The notes under the pieces: model-generated
What the model was told of the DNA's origin: nothing
Databases searched by the model: none
The model's input: only the letters and a program-made list of their open reading frames with translations
From: Variovorax paradoxus
Lineage (GTDB): Bacteria > Pseudomonadota > Gammaproteobacteria > Burkholderiales > Burkholderiaceae_C
Length of the DNA stretch: 64,000 bases
Assembly (NCBI RefSeq): GCF_029919115.1
Contig: NZ_CP123990.1
Location: 1,984,001 to 2,048,000, forward strand
Reading direction: 5' to 3'
Position numbers and translations under genes: made by a program
Part shown: positions 47,241-55,277 of the stretch, piece after piece
Layout: the number at the start of each line of letters is the position of its first letter
Numbering within the stretch: the first letter of the stretch is position 1

Positions 47241-47942
47241 TCAACTGCTTTTGGCCGTATTCACCAGCACCGGCGTCTGCCGGTAGTCTTCGGGAAACAG
47301 CTTCTTCAAGTCTTCGATCTTCGGCTGGTCGTGGAACACGATGTACGCATGCCTTGGGTGGCGCGTGAGAAAGTCCTGGTGATAGGCCTCGGCCGCATAG
47401 AAGGGCTTCGACATTTCGATGGTGGTCGCGAGCGGCTTGCCGAAGGTGTTGGCCTGGTTCAGCTGCGTGATGTATGCCTTGGCAATGCGTGCCTGTTCGA
47501 TGTTCTCGGCAAATACGGTCGAGCGGTATTGCGGACCGGTATCGGGCCCCTGCCGGTTCAGCTGGGTCGGATCGTGCACGACCGAGAAATAGATCTGCAG
47601 CAGCTTGCCGTAGCTGATCTGCTGCGGGTCGTAGGTAATTCGAACCGCTTCGGCGTGGCCGGTGCGGCCCGACCCGACGTCGTCATAGCGCGCCGTCCTG
47701 GCATCGCCGCCGGCATAGCCCGACACGGCGTTGTTCACGCCCTTGACGCGCTGGAACACGCCTTGCACCCCCCAGAAGCAGCCGCCGGCAAACACCGCGG
47801 TGTCGTACTTGAGGGTGGGCGGGGCCGCGAGGTCGACCGCGGCCGCCGGCACGCGCCGCCCGGGATCGGCAGCCGAAGACACGGCAGGCCAGGCCATCGC
47901 TGCGGCTGCGAGTGCGGCGGCGGTGAATGCAAGGATTCTCAT
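47241..47942 (-). CDS. msrA: Exported peptide methionine sulfoxide reductase MsrA
   Basis: Reduces methionine-S-sulfoxide. 233 aa, with a signal peptide (residues 1-25, SSAADP) and catalytic C55 in AGGCFWG, followed by GYAGG, GHAEAVRITYDP and EAYHQDF. The signal peptide places it in the periplasm, unlike the usual cytosolic MsrA. The resolving cysteines at the C-terminus are absent. The neighbouring genes at 48038-49816 suggest a periplasmic redox-repair or oxidant-response group. Confidence 0.9.
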   Translation of the reverse strand: MRILAFTAAALAAAAMAWPAVSSAADPGRRVPAAAVDLAAPPTLKYDTAVFAGGCFWGVQGVFQRVKGVNNAVSGYAGGDARTARYDDVGSGRTGHAEAVRITYDPQQISYGKLLQIYFSVVHDPTQLNRQGPDTGPQYRSTVFAENIEQARIAKAYITQLNQANTFGKPLATTIEMSKPFYAAEAYHQDFLTRHPRHAYIVFHDQPKIEDLKKLFPEDYRQTPVLVNTAKSS

Positions 47943-48037
47943 GTGCGGTTCCGATGCGAGTGAGTCTGCGATGCCAGCGGATGGGAGCGACATTGCCGCC
48001 GATTGCGGCGGGCGTCAATGCCGCGTACCCGCGCCTC

Positions 48038-48289
48038 TTACTTCTTCATTTCGTCCTTGCCCATCGCGTCCTTGGACATGCTGTCCTTCTTCATGCCGTC
48101 CTTGGACATCGAGTCTTTCTTCATTCCGTCCTTGGACATGGAGTCCTTGGCCATCGAGTCCTTCTTCATGCCGTCCTTTGCCATCGAATCCTTGGCCATA
48201 CCGTCCTTGGCCATGTCGTCCGCGGCAAGGGCCGAGGCGCCAGCAAAGGCGATGCAGGTTGCGAGCAGGGTTGCAGTGAGCTTGTTCAT
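48038..48289 (-). CDS. Pentapeptide MxKDx repeat protein
   Basis: An 83-aa exported protein: signal peptide (1-23, SALAA) followed by about twelve copies of the five-residue unit M-x-K-D-x, ending MGKDEMKK. The family is defined by this repeat; function unknown. The methionine-rich design next to MsrA and a YedY-like molybdoprotein suggests a sacrificial methionine reservoir or metal binder (inference). Confidence 0.92.
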   Translation of the reverse strand: MNKLTATLLATCIAFAGASALAADDMAKDGMAKDSMAKDGMKKDSMAKDSMSKDGMKKDSMSKDGMKKDSMSKDAMGKDEMKK

Positions 48290-48392
48290 TCGGAATCTTC
48301 CAGTTGATGTTTCATTTTTTCAAGAGAACGGCACGGTCCCTCTGGAACACGGCCTCGCGCTTTCATCGGCAGTCGAGTCGCACGGGTGCGGC

Positions 48393-49187
48393 TCAGCTCC
48401 CTCCGAACCAGTTGTAGCCCTGGTCTTCCCAGTAGCCACCTGAATAGGTGTTGGTGACGAAGATCGCCTTGATGTGCTTGGGGTTCTTGTAGCCAAGCTT
48501 GGTGGGCATCCGCAGCTTCATGGGAAAGCCGTACTTCGGCGGAAGGGGCTGCCCGTCGTAGCTGAGGGTGAGCAGCGTCTGCGGGTGCAGTGCGGTCGGC
48601 ATGTCGATGCTGGTGTAGTAGTCGTCGGCACACTTGAAGCCGACATACTTGGCCGTTGTGTCCGCGCCGATGCGGTGCAGGAAGTCGGCAAATCGCACGC
48701 CGCCCCATTTGCCGATCGCGCTCCAGCCCTCCACGCAGATGTGGCGCGTGACCTGGTCGTGCTGCGGCATGGCGCGCAGCTCGGCCAGCGTCCAGTTGCG
48801 CCTGTCGGCGACCATGCCGGTCACTTCGAGCCTGTAGCCGGCCTCGTCGACCTCACGGACCTCGTCTTCGCCGTAGTAGGCGTTGAACGGGAAGGGCCGC
48901 GTGATCATCGATTCGGGGTAGGTTTCAGCGAGCTGCGTCGGGCTGAAGATCAGGCCCTGCACCTTGTCGTTGAAGCGCGAGATCTTCGAGAGCGCCGCTT
49001 CCACATGGCTGTCGTCGCTGATGCTGCAGCCCGTGAGCAGCGACAGGCCGCCGAGCGTGAGCGAGCGTTGCAGGAAGGCGCGGCGCGCGGGCTGGTCGAG
49101 CTGCCGTGCGATCAGCGTGCGGGCTTCGCGCACCACGGCGTCGCCGTCGACGCCGGTCATTCGGGGGGCTTTGAATATCTTCATCAT
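48393..49187 (-). CDS. YedY/sulfite-oxidase-like molybdopterin protein
   Basis: A 264-aa molybdenum-cofactor oxidoreductase. An N-terminal twin-arginine motif RRAFLQRS and lipobox-like LLTGCS near residues 40-56 indicate Tat export, perhaps with lipid anchoring. The Mo-ligand cysteine is in RHICVEGWSAIGKWGG, and KYGFPMKLRMPTKLGYK is a conserved cofactor segment. It overlaps the cytochrome b gene (stop/start within 4 bases), its likely electron partner. The substrate may be protein methionine sulfoxide or a small oxyanion. Confidence 0.85.
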   Translation of the reverse strand: MMKIFKAPRMTGVDGDAVVREARTLIARQLDQPARRAFLQRSLTLGGLSLLTGCSISDDSHVEAALSKISRFNDKVQGLIFSPTQLAETYPESMITRPFPFNAYYGEDEVREVDEAGYRLEVTGMVADRRNWTLAELRAMPQHDQVTRHICVEGWSAIGKWGGVRFADFLHRIGADTTAKYVGFKCADDYYTSIDMPTALHPQTLLTLSYDGQPLPPKYGFPMKLRMPTKLGYKNPKHIKAIFVTNTYSGGYWEDQGYNWFGGS

Positions 49188-49816
49188 TGCTTTGGCGCGC
49201 GGCCGCGGATCATGGTGAGAAGGGTGCGGGGCACGAGCGCCACCATCACCAGGTGCACGGCGACAAAGGCAACCAGCGATGCCATGCCGAAAAAGTGGAT
49301 GCGGCGTGCAAGCTCGTAGCCGCCCAAGAGTTCGCGCAGCACGGCGAACTGCACCGATTTCCACAGCACGAGGCCCGAAAGCACGATCACGGCAATGTCG
49401 AGCATCACGAACAGGTAGGCCAGCTTCTGCACGCTGTTGTAGCGGCGCGGGTCGGCATGCGAGAGCCGGCCCTTGAGCGCGGCCAGCGCGTCGTGCCAGA
49501 CGCCGGCGGGCGTGACCGGAAAGAACCTGGCGGCCAGCCGGCCGCTGGCGATATTGATCGCCAGATAGACGAAGCCGTTGAACACCAGCAGCCACATGGC
49601 CGCAAAGTGCCATTGCAGCGCGCCGCCGAGCCAGCCGCCCAACGTGACCGCGTCCGGAATGCGGAACGCAAAGAGGGGCGATGCGTTGTAGATGCGCCAG
49701 CCGCTCGCCACCAGCACCAGCACCGCAAGGGCGTTGAGCCAATGCGTGATGCGCATCCACAGCGGGTGGATGGAGCGGGCATCGGGTGCGGTGCTTGCAA
49801 TGGCGTTGCTGGTCAT
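49184..49816 (-). CDS. Cytochrome b561-type membrane subunit
   Basis: A 210-aa integral membrane protein with four predicted helices and haem-ligand histidines in HPLWMRITHWLNA, ALQWHFAAMW and VHLVMVALV. The fold is that of cytochrome b561/Ni-Fe hydrogenase b-type subunits and not the six-helix MsrQ. It is translated just before the YedY-like protein and probably passes electrons from the quinone pool to it. Confidence 0.82.
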   Translation of the reverse strand: MTSNAIASTAPDARSIHPLWMRITHWLNALAVLVLVASGWRIYNASPLFAFRIPDAVTLGGWLGGALQWHFAAMWLLVFNGFVYLAINIASGRLAARFFPVTPAGVWHDALAALKGRLSHADPRRYNSVQKLAYLFVMLDIAVIVLSGLVLWKSVQFAVLRELLGGYELARRIHFFGMASLVAFVAVHLVMVALVPRTLLTMIRGRAPKQ

Positions 49817-49913
49817 GGAGCGGATTCTTGGGCGCACCCCATGGCCGATTCATCACGCAAAGTTCAATTAATCGTGATAACTCCCGAAGCCGGTTGGCAG
49901 GACAATCGGCGCC

Positions 49914-50642
49914 ATGGATACCGCCAAACGCGTGCTGATCGTCGAGGACGACGCCCACATCGCCGAGCTTCTGCGCATGCACCTGCGCGACGAGGGCTAC
50001 GAGGTCGGCCACGCAGCCGACGGCCACGCCGGCCTTCGCGAACTGGAGCGCGCCCAGTGGGACGCGCTGGTGCTCGACCTGATGCTGCCGGGGGTCGACG
50101 GTCTCGAGATCTGCCGCCGGGCCCGCGCCATGGCCCGCTACACGCCGATCATCATCATCAGTGCGCGGTCGAGCGAGGTGCACCGCATATTGGGACTGGA
50201 GCTGGGCGCCGACGACTACCTGGCCAAGCCTTTTTCGGTGCTGGAGCTCGTGGCTCGCGTCAAGGCGCTGCTGCGCCGCACCGATGCGCTGGCGCGCAAT
50301 GCGCGCATGGAGTCGGGGAGCCTCGCACTGGGCAATCTCGACATCGACCCGCTGGCACGAGAGGTGCGCGTCGATGCCAGGCTCATCGAGCTCACGCCGC
50401 GCGAGTTCGACCTGCTGTACTTCTTCGCGCGCAATCCGGGCAAGGTTTTTTCGCGCCTCGACCTGCTCAACCAGGTCTGGGGCTACCAGCACGACGGCTA
50501 CGAGCACACGGTCAATACGCACATCAACCGGCTGCGCACCAAGGTCGAGGCCGATCCGGCCGAGCCGCGGCGCATCCTGACGGTCTGGGGGCGGGGCTAC
50601 AAGCTCTCGGCCACCGGTGCCGGCGAGGAGGGGAGCGCATGA
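49914..50642 (+). CDS. OmpR/PhoB-family response regulator
   Basis: A 242-aa regulator with receiver domain (acidic E11/D12/D13, phosphoacceptor D55 in LVLDLMLPG, K in YLAKPFS) and winged-helix effector domain ending TVWGRGYKL. Divergent from the cytochrome b/molybdoprotein pair, and overlapping the kinase gene by 4 bases. The divergence makes that pair and MsrA plausible targets. Confidence 0.9.
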   Translation: MDTAKRVLIVEDDAHIAELLRMHLRDEGYEVGHAADGHAGLRELERAQWDALVLDLMLPGVDGLEICRRARAMARYTPIIIISARSSEVHRILGLELGADDYLAKPFSVLELVARVKALLRRTDALARNARMESGSLALGNLDIDPLAREVRVDARLIELTPREFDLLYFFARNPGKVFSRLDLLNQVWGYQHDGYEHTVNTHINRLRTKVEADPAEPRRILTVWGRGYKLSATGAGEEGSA

Positions 50643-52162
50643 GGACCCCGGCCGCCTGGGCCACGCTCTCGCGCCGCCTCTCGATGGTTTTCGCGGTGCT
50701 GCTGCTGGCCTGCTGCGGCGCCTCGGCCTGGCTGCAGGTGCGCGCGAGCGGGCTGCACGGGCAGGAAGTTGTGCAGCGCCTGTCGAGCGGCCTGGCGGCG
50801 CACATTGCCGAGAACTCGGAGCTGATGCGCCCCGGCGGCCTCAACCAGGCCGCGGTGAAGGACCTGTTCGACAAGCTGATGGCGGTCAACCCCAGCGTGG
50901 AGGTCTACCTCTTGGGGCTGGACGGCCGCATCGAGGCGCAGGCTGCGCCGCCCGGGCACCTGAGGCGCGACCGCGTCGCGCTCGAGCCGATCCGCAAGCT
51001 CCTGTCGGGTGCTGCGCTTCCTATTGTGGGAGACGATCCGCGCAGCCCGAACGCAGCCAAGGTGTTCAGTGCAGCACCGCTGAAAGTGGGTGGTCGGGAT
51101 GCGGGCTACGTCTACGTGGTGCTGCAAGGTGAAGACTACGACGCGCTGGCCGCCAGGCTCGCAACCGACAATCTCTTGCGCACCACGCTCTGGTCGATGG
51201 CGCTGGTGGCGCTGCTCGGGCTCATTGCAGGCCTGGCGGCCTTCCGGCTCATCACGCGGCCGCTGCGCGAGCTGACCCAGGCGGTCAAGCAATTCGAAAC
51301 CGGGGGGGTGGCTTCGCTGGAGACCGAGGGCCCGGCCCCGGCCGGCGGTGAAGCCGCCGGGCTGGAGCGGCTCTCGCATGGCGGCGACGAGATCGCGCTG
51401 CTGGGCCAGGCCTTCACGCAGATGAAGCGCCGCATCGCCGAGCAATGGCGCGAGCTCACGCTGCAGGACCAGCAGCGCCGCGAACTCTTCGCCAACATCT
51501 CGCACGACCTGCGCACGCCGCTCACGTCGCTGCACGGGTATCTTGAAACCCTGCTGCTCAAGGCGGGCACGCTCAGCGAAGAAGAGCGCCGGCGCTATCT
51601 CGAGATTGCGCTCGGCCAAAGCCGCAAGGTGGGCCGGCTCGCACAAGAGCTGTTCGAACTGGCGCGGCTCGAATACGGCGTGGTCAAGCCCGAGAAGGAG
51701 AACTTCGCGTTGGCCGATCTGGTGCAAGACGTGTTCCAGAAATTCGAACTCGCGGCCGAGGCCCGCCAGCAGCAGCTCAGGCCCGACATTGCACCGGGCC
51801 TGCCGGTGGTGTCGGCCGACCTGGGAATGATCGAGCGCGTGCTGACCAACCTGCTGGACAACGCCATCCGCCACACGCCGGCCGGCGGCCGGATCGAAGT
51901 TCAGCTGCGGCCCGCCAGCTCAGGCGTGGCCGTGCAGGTAAGCGACACGGGCCCCGGCATCCCGGGCGAGTTGCAGAAAGGGCTCTTCGTGCGCCCGGTG
52001 TTCATGAGCGGCGCGCGCAGCGATGGCTCCGGCAGCGGCGGGCTGGGCCTGGTGATCGTGCAGCGCATCCTGCAACTGCACGGCAGCGACATCAGGCTCG
52101 TGCAGCAGCCCGACAAGGGCGCGGTGTTCCGTTTTCAGCTGGGCGGGGCCGCAGGCGCCTGA
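50639..52162 (+). CDS. Sensor histidine kinase with HAMP domain
   Basis: A 507-aa membrane kinase with a first transmembrane helix at about 15-33, a periplasmic region, a second helix at about 183-205, HAMP domain (about 206-275), phosphoacceptor H289 in ANISHDLRTPLTSL and an ATPase domain with LLDNAIRHTPAGG, SDTGPGIP and GSGGLGLVIVQRI. Coupled to the upstream regulator. Signal unknown; location beside periplasmic redox-repair genes suggests an oxidant signal (inference). Confidence 0.88.
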   Translation: MRTPAAWATLSRRLSMVFAVLLLACCGASAWLQVRASGLHGQEVVQRLSSGLAAHIAENSELMRPGGLNQAAVKDLFDKLMAVNPSVEVYLLGLDGRIEAQAAPPGHLRRDRVALEPIRKLLSGAALPIVGDDPRSPNAAKVFSAAPLKVGGRDAGYVYVVLQGEDYDALAARLATDNLLRTTLWSMALVALLGLIAGLAAFRLITRPLRELTQAVKQFETGGVASLETEGPAPAGGEAAGLERLSHGGDEIALLGQAFTQMKRRIAEQWRELTLQDQQRRELFANISHDLRTPLTSLHGYLETLLLKAGTLSEEERRRYLEIALGQSRKVGRLAQELFELARLEYGVVKPEKENFALADLVQDVFQKFELAAEARQQQLRPDIAPGLPVVSADLGMIERVLTNLLDNAIRHTPAGGRIEVQLRPASSGVAVQVSDTGPGIPGELQKGLFVRPVFMSGARSDGSGSGGLGLVIVQRILQLHGSDIRLVQQPDKGAVFRFQLGGAAGA

Positions 52163-52224
52163 AGCGCCTGGGCCCGTGCGGCCGGGCGGAAGTTCCGCTT
52201 CAGCCGTTCGAGCCGGCGCGTGCT

Positions 52225-53733
52225 TCAGGGCGGGCAGGGGCGTGCGGCCGCTGCTCCCGGACGCGTTGCCTGGCTGGTGGCGCTTTCGTCCACCGTGCCA
52301 AGCGGGCGCGTGAACGTGCAGCCGTAGGCCGGGTCCGCCACCGTGGCCGCGGTCATCACGTCGTCGCCCGCCGGCTTCACGCCGTCGCGCTCCCACTTGA
52401 CCATTGCATCGAAGGCCTCGACCTGCTCGGCAATCGTGAAGTCGCAATGCGAGATGCCGCGCACCGCGCGCTGCACCAGCCAGCCGCTGTTGCCCTTGGC
52501 CGCCACGCGCTGGTTGTAGATCTGCTCCATGCTGAAGGGCACGTACAGGTCGCCCAGCGTGTGCAGCGTAACCACCGGGATCTTGAATTCGCCGTTGGCC
52601 TTGGGAATCCAGCGCAGGCCGTCGGTGCGCAGGCGGTTGGCGTCGGCCGCAGCGGTGAGCTTTAGCACCGATGCGTTCAGCGCGGTTGTTCCCGGCACAT
52701 CGCCATCGATGGTGTAGGTAAAGCGGTTGGTGTCGAGCGTGCTCTTGTTCAAGATGCCGTTGACCGTGCCGTCGCTGCCGAACACGCCCCACACCGCGGC
52801 GAATGAACCGCCCTGCGTAAAGCCAAGGTCGAACATCGGCCGCTCGCCGCCCGTGAGGTTCTTCACCACCGATCCGAACTTCAGGCCGGTGGCCGTGGGC
52901 GTGCCCGGGAAGGCCGTGTAGAGCGTGCCCGTGACCTGCGTCCTGATGTCCAGCCAATTGACGGTCGGGTACTTGGGCAGACCTGCCAGCGCCTGTGCGG
53001 CGATCTGAGCACCTGCAAAGTAGTCGAACAGCTCGGTGTCGCCGACCACCCCGCACATCGGCACCGCGCCGTTGTATTTGACCTTGTGGTTGGCCGTGGC
53101 GTAGGCCTCGTCCTCGATGGCTGCCGCGGTGATGTGGCCGCCCATCGAATGGCCCGTGATGTAGATTCTTGAAGGCGCCGCAAGCTCCCTGCCGTTGGCC
53201 TTGGCAATGGCGTTGAATTGCAGGGCCAGCGCGTTGGTGTCTTCCACGCCAGCGCGCACGTCATAGAAGTTCTTGCTGTAGCTCGATGCCGCCCAGGCAT
53301 AGCCGTTCTGGATGAGGTAGCGGCGGATGGACGGCTCGTTCACCTTCAGCAGGTTGACGTCGCCGGCGTATCCGTGCGCGTACATCACCAGCTTGCCGTT
53401 CCAGTTGGCGGGAACCTCCACGTGGTACTGCGCGCTGCCGAGCATGCCGGCCCAGCGGCTGGTGGTGGCGTTGTCGATGGCGTCGCTGGCGTCGGCGGCA
53501 AGCGCCGGAAAAGTGGTGGCCGATGGGTCGAAGGGGGCGAACGCGTTGCGGCTGTCTTGCAGGCGCGTCTCTTCGGGCGGCGGCGGGGGCGGGGGAGGAG
53601 GAGGGGGCGGCGCGGGTGCCGGAGCCGGCGGCAGCGGGGTGAACGCAAAGCCGCCCCCGCCGCCACCACCGCCGCAGGAGGCGACGGCAAGGCTGGCTGC
53701 AAGGGCAAGGAGTGTCAGGCGCGCGGAATGCAT
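52225..53733 (-). CDS. Lipoprotein alpha/beta hydrolase with Gly/Pro-rich linker
   Basis: A 502-aa probable lipoprotein: signal with lipobox VASC (C20), eight glycines in a row, then a Pro/Ala run including twelve prolines, a flexible spacer. The remainder is an alpha/beta-hydrolase-like domain with nucleophile motif GHSMGGH near residue 200 and later HTLGDLYVP and GISHCDF for the acid/histidine positions. No specific substrate family recognised; surface or periplasmic esterase/peptidase is likely. Confidence 0.75.
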   Translation of the reverse strand: MHSARLTLLALAASLAVASCGGGGGGGGFAFTPLPPAPAPAPPPPPPPPPPPPEETRLQDSRNAFAPFDPSATTFPALAADASDAIDNATTSRWAGMLGSAQYHVEVPANWNGKLVMYAHGYAGDVNLLKVNEPSIRRYLIQNGYAWAASSYSKNFYDVRAGVEDTNALALQFNAIAKANGRELAAPSRIYITGHSMGGHITAAAIEDEAYATANHKVKYNGAVPMCGVVGDTELFDYFAGAQIAAQALAGLPKYPTVNWLDIRTQVTGTLYTAFPGTPTATGLKFGSVVKNLTGGERPMFDLGFTQGGSFAAVWGVFGSDGTVNGILNKSTLDTNRFTYTIDGDVPGTTALNASVLKLTAAADANRLRTDGLRWIPKANGEFKIPVVTLHTLGDLYVPFSMEQIYNQRVAAKGNSGWLVQRAVRGISHCDFTIAEQVEAFDAMVKWERDGVKPAGDDVMTAATVADPAYGCTFTRPLGTVDESATSQATRPGAAAARPCPP

Positions 53734-53932
53734 GGGATGTTTCTCTCCGTTCTTGTGGCGTTGGGAAGAAGAAGCCAGGCGCAGCGCTGCATCGCCAGGC
53801 CGTAGAGAACGACCGTGCTATTTCGCTGGACCGGCGGCGCAGCGTAGGGGCGTTGCGGGGCGCGACGTTCCGGGGTTTCCCGTAGCTGCTATCTCGTACG
53901 CGACACCGGTGCCACGCCGGTGCACAGAGGCG

Positions 53933-54832
53933 TCACTCTTTGCGGCGCGTGACCACCACCGTGGCCTCCAGCCCGTCGTAGGCTTCGGCGTCGCCATACC
54001 AGCTGCCGGAGATCGGCGCGGCCTGCGCCGGGTCTCGCGTGACGCCGACGCGAATCAACTGGCCGCTGCCCATCAGGTTGTTGGTCGGATCGAACGCCAG
54101 CCAGCCGACGCCGGGCAGGTAGGCCTGCAGCCAGGCGTGCGTGGTGCCGGCGCCTGTCATCGATTCGCCGGGCGACTGGGCCGCGCGGTCGAGCGCCGCG
54201 TCGTAGATGTAGCCCGAGACAAAACGGGTGGCAATGCCCAGGCGGCGCGTGGCTTCCATCATCAACAGCGCGTAGTCGCGGCAACTGCCGCTGCCGAGCG
54301 CCAGCGTCTGGAGCGGCGTTTGCGTGCCTTCTTCGTCGCGCGCCTTGTATTCGAGGCTCTGCCCGATGTGCGCGTTCATGCGCGTGAGCACTTCGCGCGT
54401 GCTGTTGGGCTTGTCGGTATGCAGGAACTGGTGAGCCCAACGGATGAGCGTTCCGTTCGTATCGTCGTCGTGGTGCGGCCGCAGATAGTGCTCCAGATCG
54501 AGACGCTCCTGCACAGAATAGGCAAAGGGCAGGAATTCGGCGGCCGGGTCGAGCGCCAGCTGGTCTTGCTGCGCCGGCACATGCTCGATGGTGAAGGAGC
54601 ACACGATGCGCAGTTCGGTGGCCTCGCCCATGGGCTGCACCAGCGCAACCGAATTGGAGTGCGGGTCCTGGATGAGCCGCGTGAAGGACTGCGGGCTTAC
54701 CTGCAGGTCGGTGGCCAGCACCCGCAGGTCGTGGCTGTCGCGGGGCCGAAACATGACGCGGTGCAGCCCGAAGGTCACCGGTTTCTTGTAGCGGTAGACG
54801 GTGGTGTGCGTAATGTCGTACTGAATGGCCAT
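53933..54832 (-). CDS. Transglutaminase-like cysteine protein
   Basis: A 299-aa protein with an N-terminal transglutaminase N-domain (about 1-85, YRYKKPVTFGLHRVMFRPR) and a transglutaminase core. The Cys-His-Asp triad is seen in GSGSCRDYALLMMEA, AGTTHAWLQAYLPG and FDPTNN. Bacterial members are often peptidase/amidase-like; the substrate is unknown. Divergent from the ABM-domain gene. Confidence 0.85.
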   Translation of the reverse strand: MAIQYDITHTTVYRYKKPVTFGLHRVMFRPRDSHDLRVLATDLQVSPQSFTRLIQDPHSNSVALVQPMGEATELRIVCSFTIEHVPAQQDQLALDPAAEFLPFAYSVQERLDLEHYLRPHHDDDTNGTLIRWAHQFLHTDKPNSTREVLTRMNAHIGQSLEYKARDEEGTQTPLQTLALGSGSCRDYALLMMEATRRLGIATRFVSGYIYDAALDRAAQSPGESMTGAGTTHAWLQAYLPGVGWLAFDPTNNLMGSGQLIRVGVTRDPAQAAPISGSWYGDAEAYDGLEATVVVTRRKE

Positions 54833-54941
54833 GCGGTGCATTCTCACGTGTCGGCGGGGCGAGCGGTGGCTTTCCGTCGGCTTGCCGCGGTCCTATGCCG
54901 CAGAATCGGCGCCCGAACGGCCTTCACCGCATCGACGCCAC

Positions 54942-55277
54942 ATGTACTCCGCCACCTTCATTTTTGCCAAGAAGCAGTTCGACGATGAATTCCATCGTCT
55001 CGACCAGACCATTGCGGCGGCCGCGAAGTCGCTGCCCGGCTACCTGGGCGAGGAGACATGGGAGAACACGAGCAACGGACTGGTGTCGAACGTCTACTAC
55101 TGGGATTCGCTCGACGCGCTGCAGGCGCTCATCCAGCACCCCGTGCACCAGCAAGCCAAGGCGGCGCAGGCCAACTGGCTCGACGGCTACAAGGTCGTCA
55201 TTGCCGAGGTGGTGCGCGTCTACGGCGACAGCAAGATCGACCACATGCTGGCGCCGGCCGGCAACGTTGGCGCCTAG
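54942..55277 (+). CDS. ABM-domain (antibiotic biosynthesis monooxygenase-like) protein
   Basis: A 111-aa single-domain ferredoxin-like protein: YSATFIFAKKQFDDEFHRLD, LPGYLGEETWEN, NVYYWDSLDALQALIQHP. The family includes small monooxygenases and heme-degrading proteins; no specific function can be assigned. The stop lies at the 3' end of mnmC, converging on it with a 4-base overlap. Confidence 0.75.
   Translation: MYSATFIFAKKQFDDEFHRLDQTIAAAAKSLPGYLGEETWENTSNGLVSNVYYWDSLDALQALIQHPVHQQAKAAQANWLDGYKVVIAEVVRVYGDSKIDHMLAPAGNVGA

Noticed and set aside
49184..49816. Calling the cytochrome b gene msrQ and the molybdoprotein msrP
   Set aside because: MsrQ is a six-helix ferric-reductase-like protein. 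This subunit has four helices and b561-type histidines, so the pair is similar to but not the standard MsrPQ.
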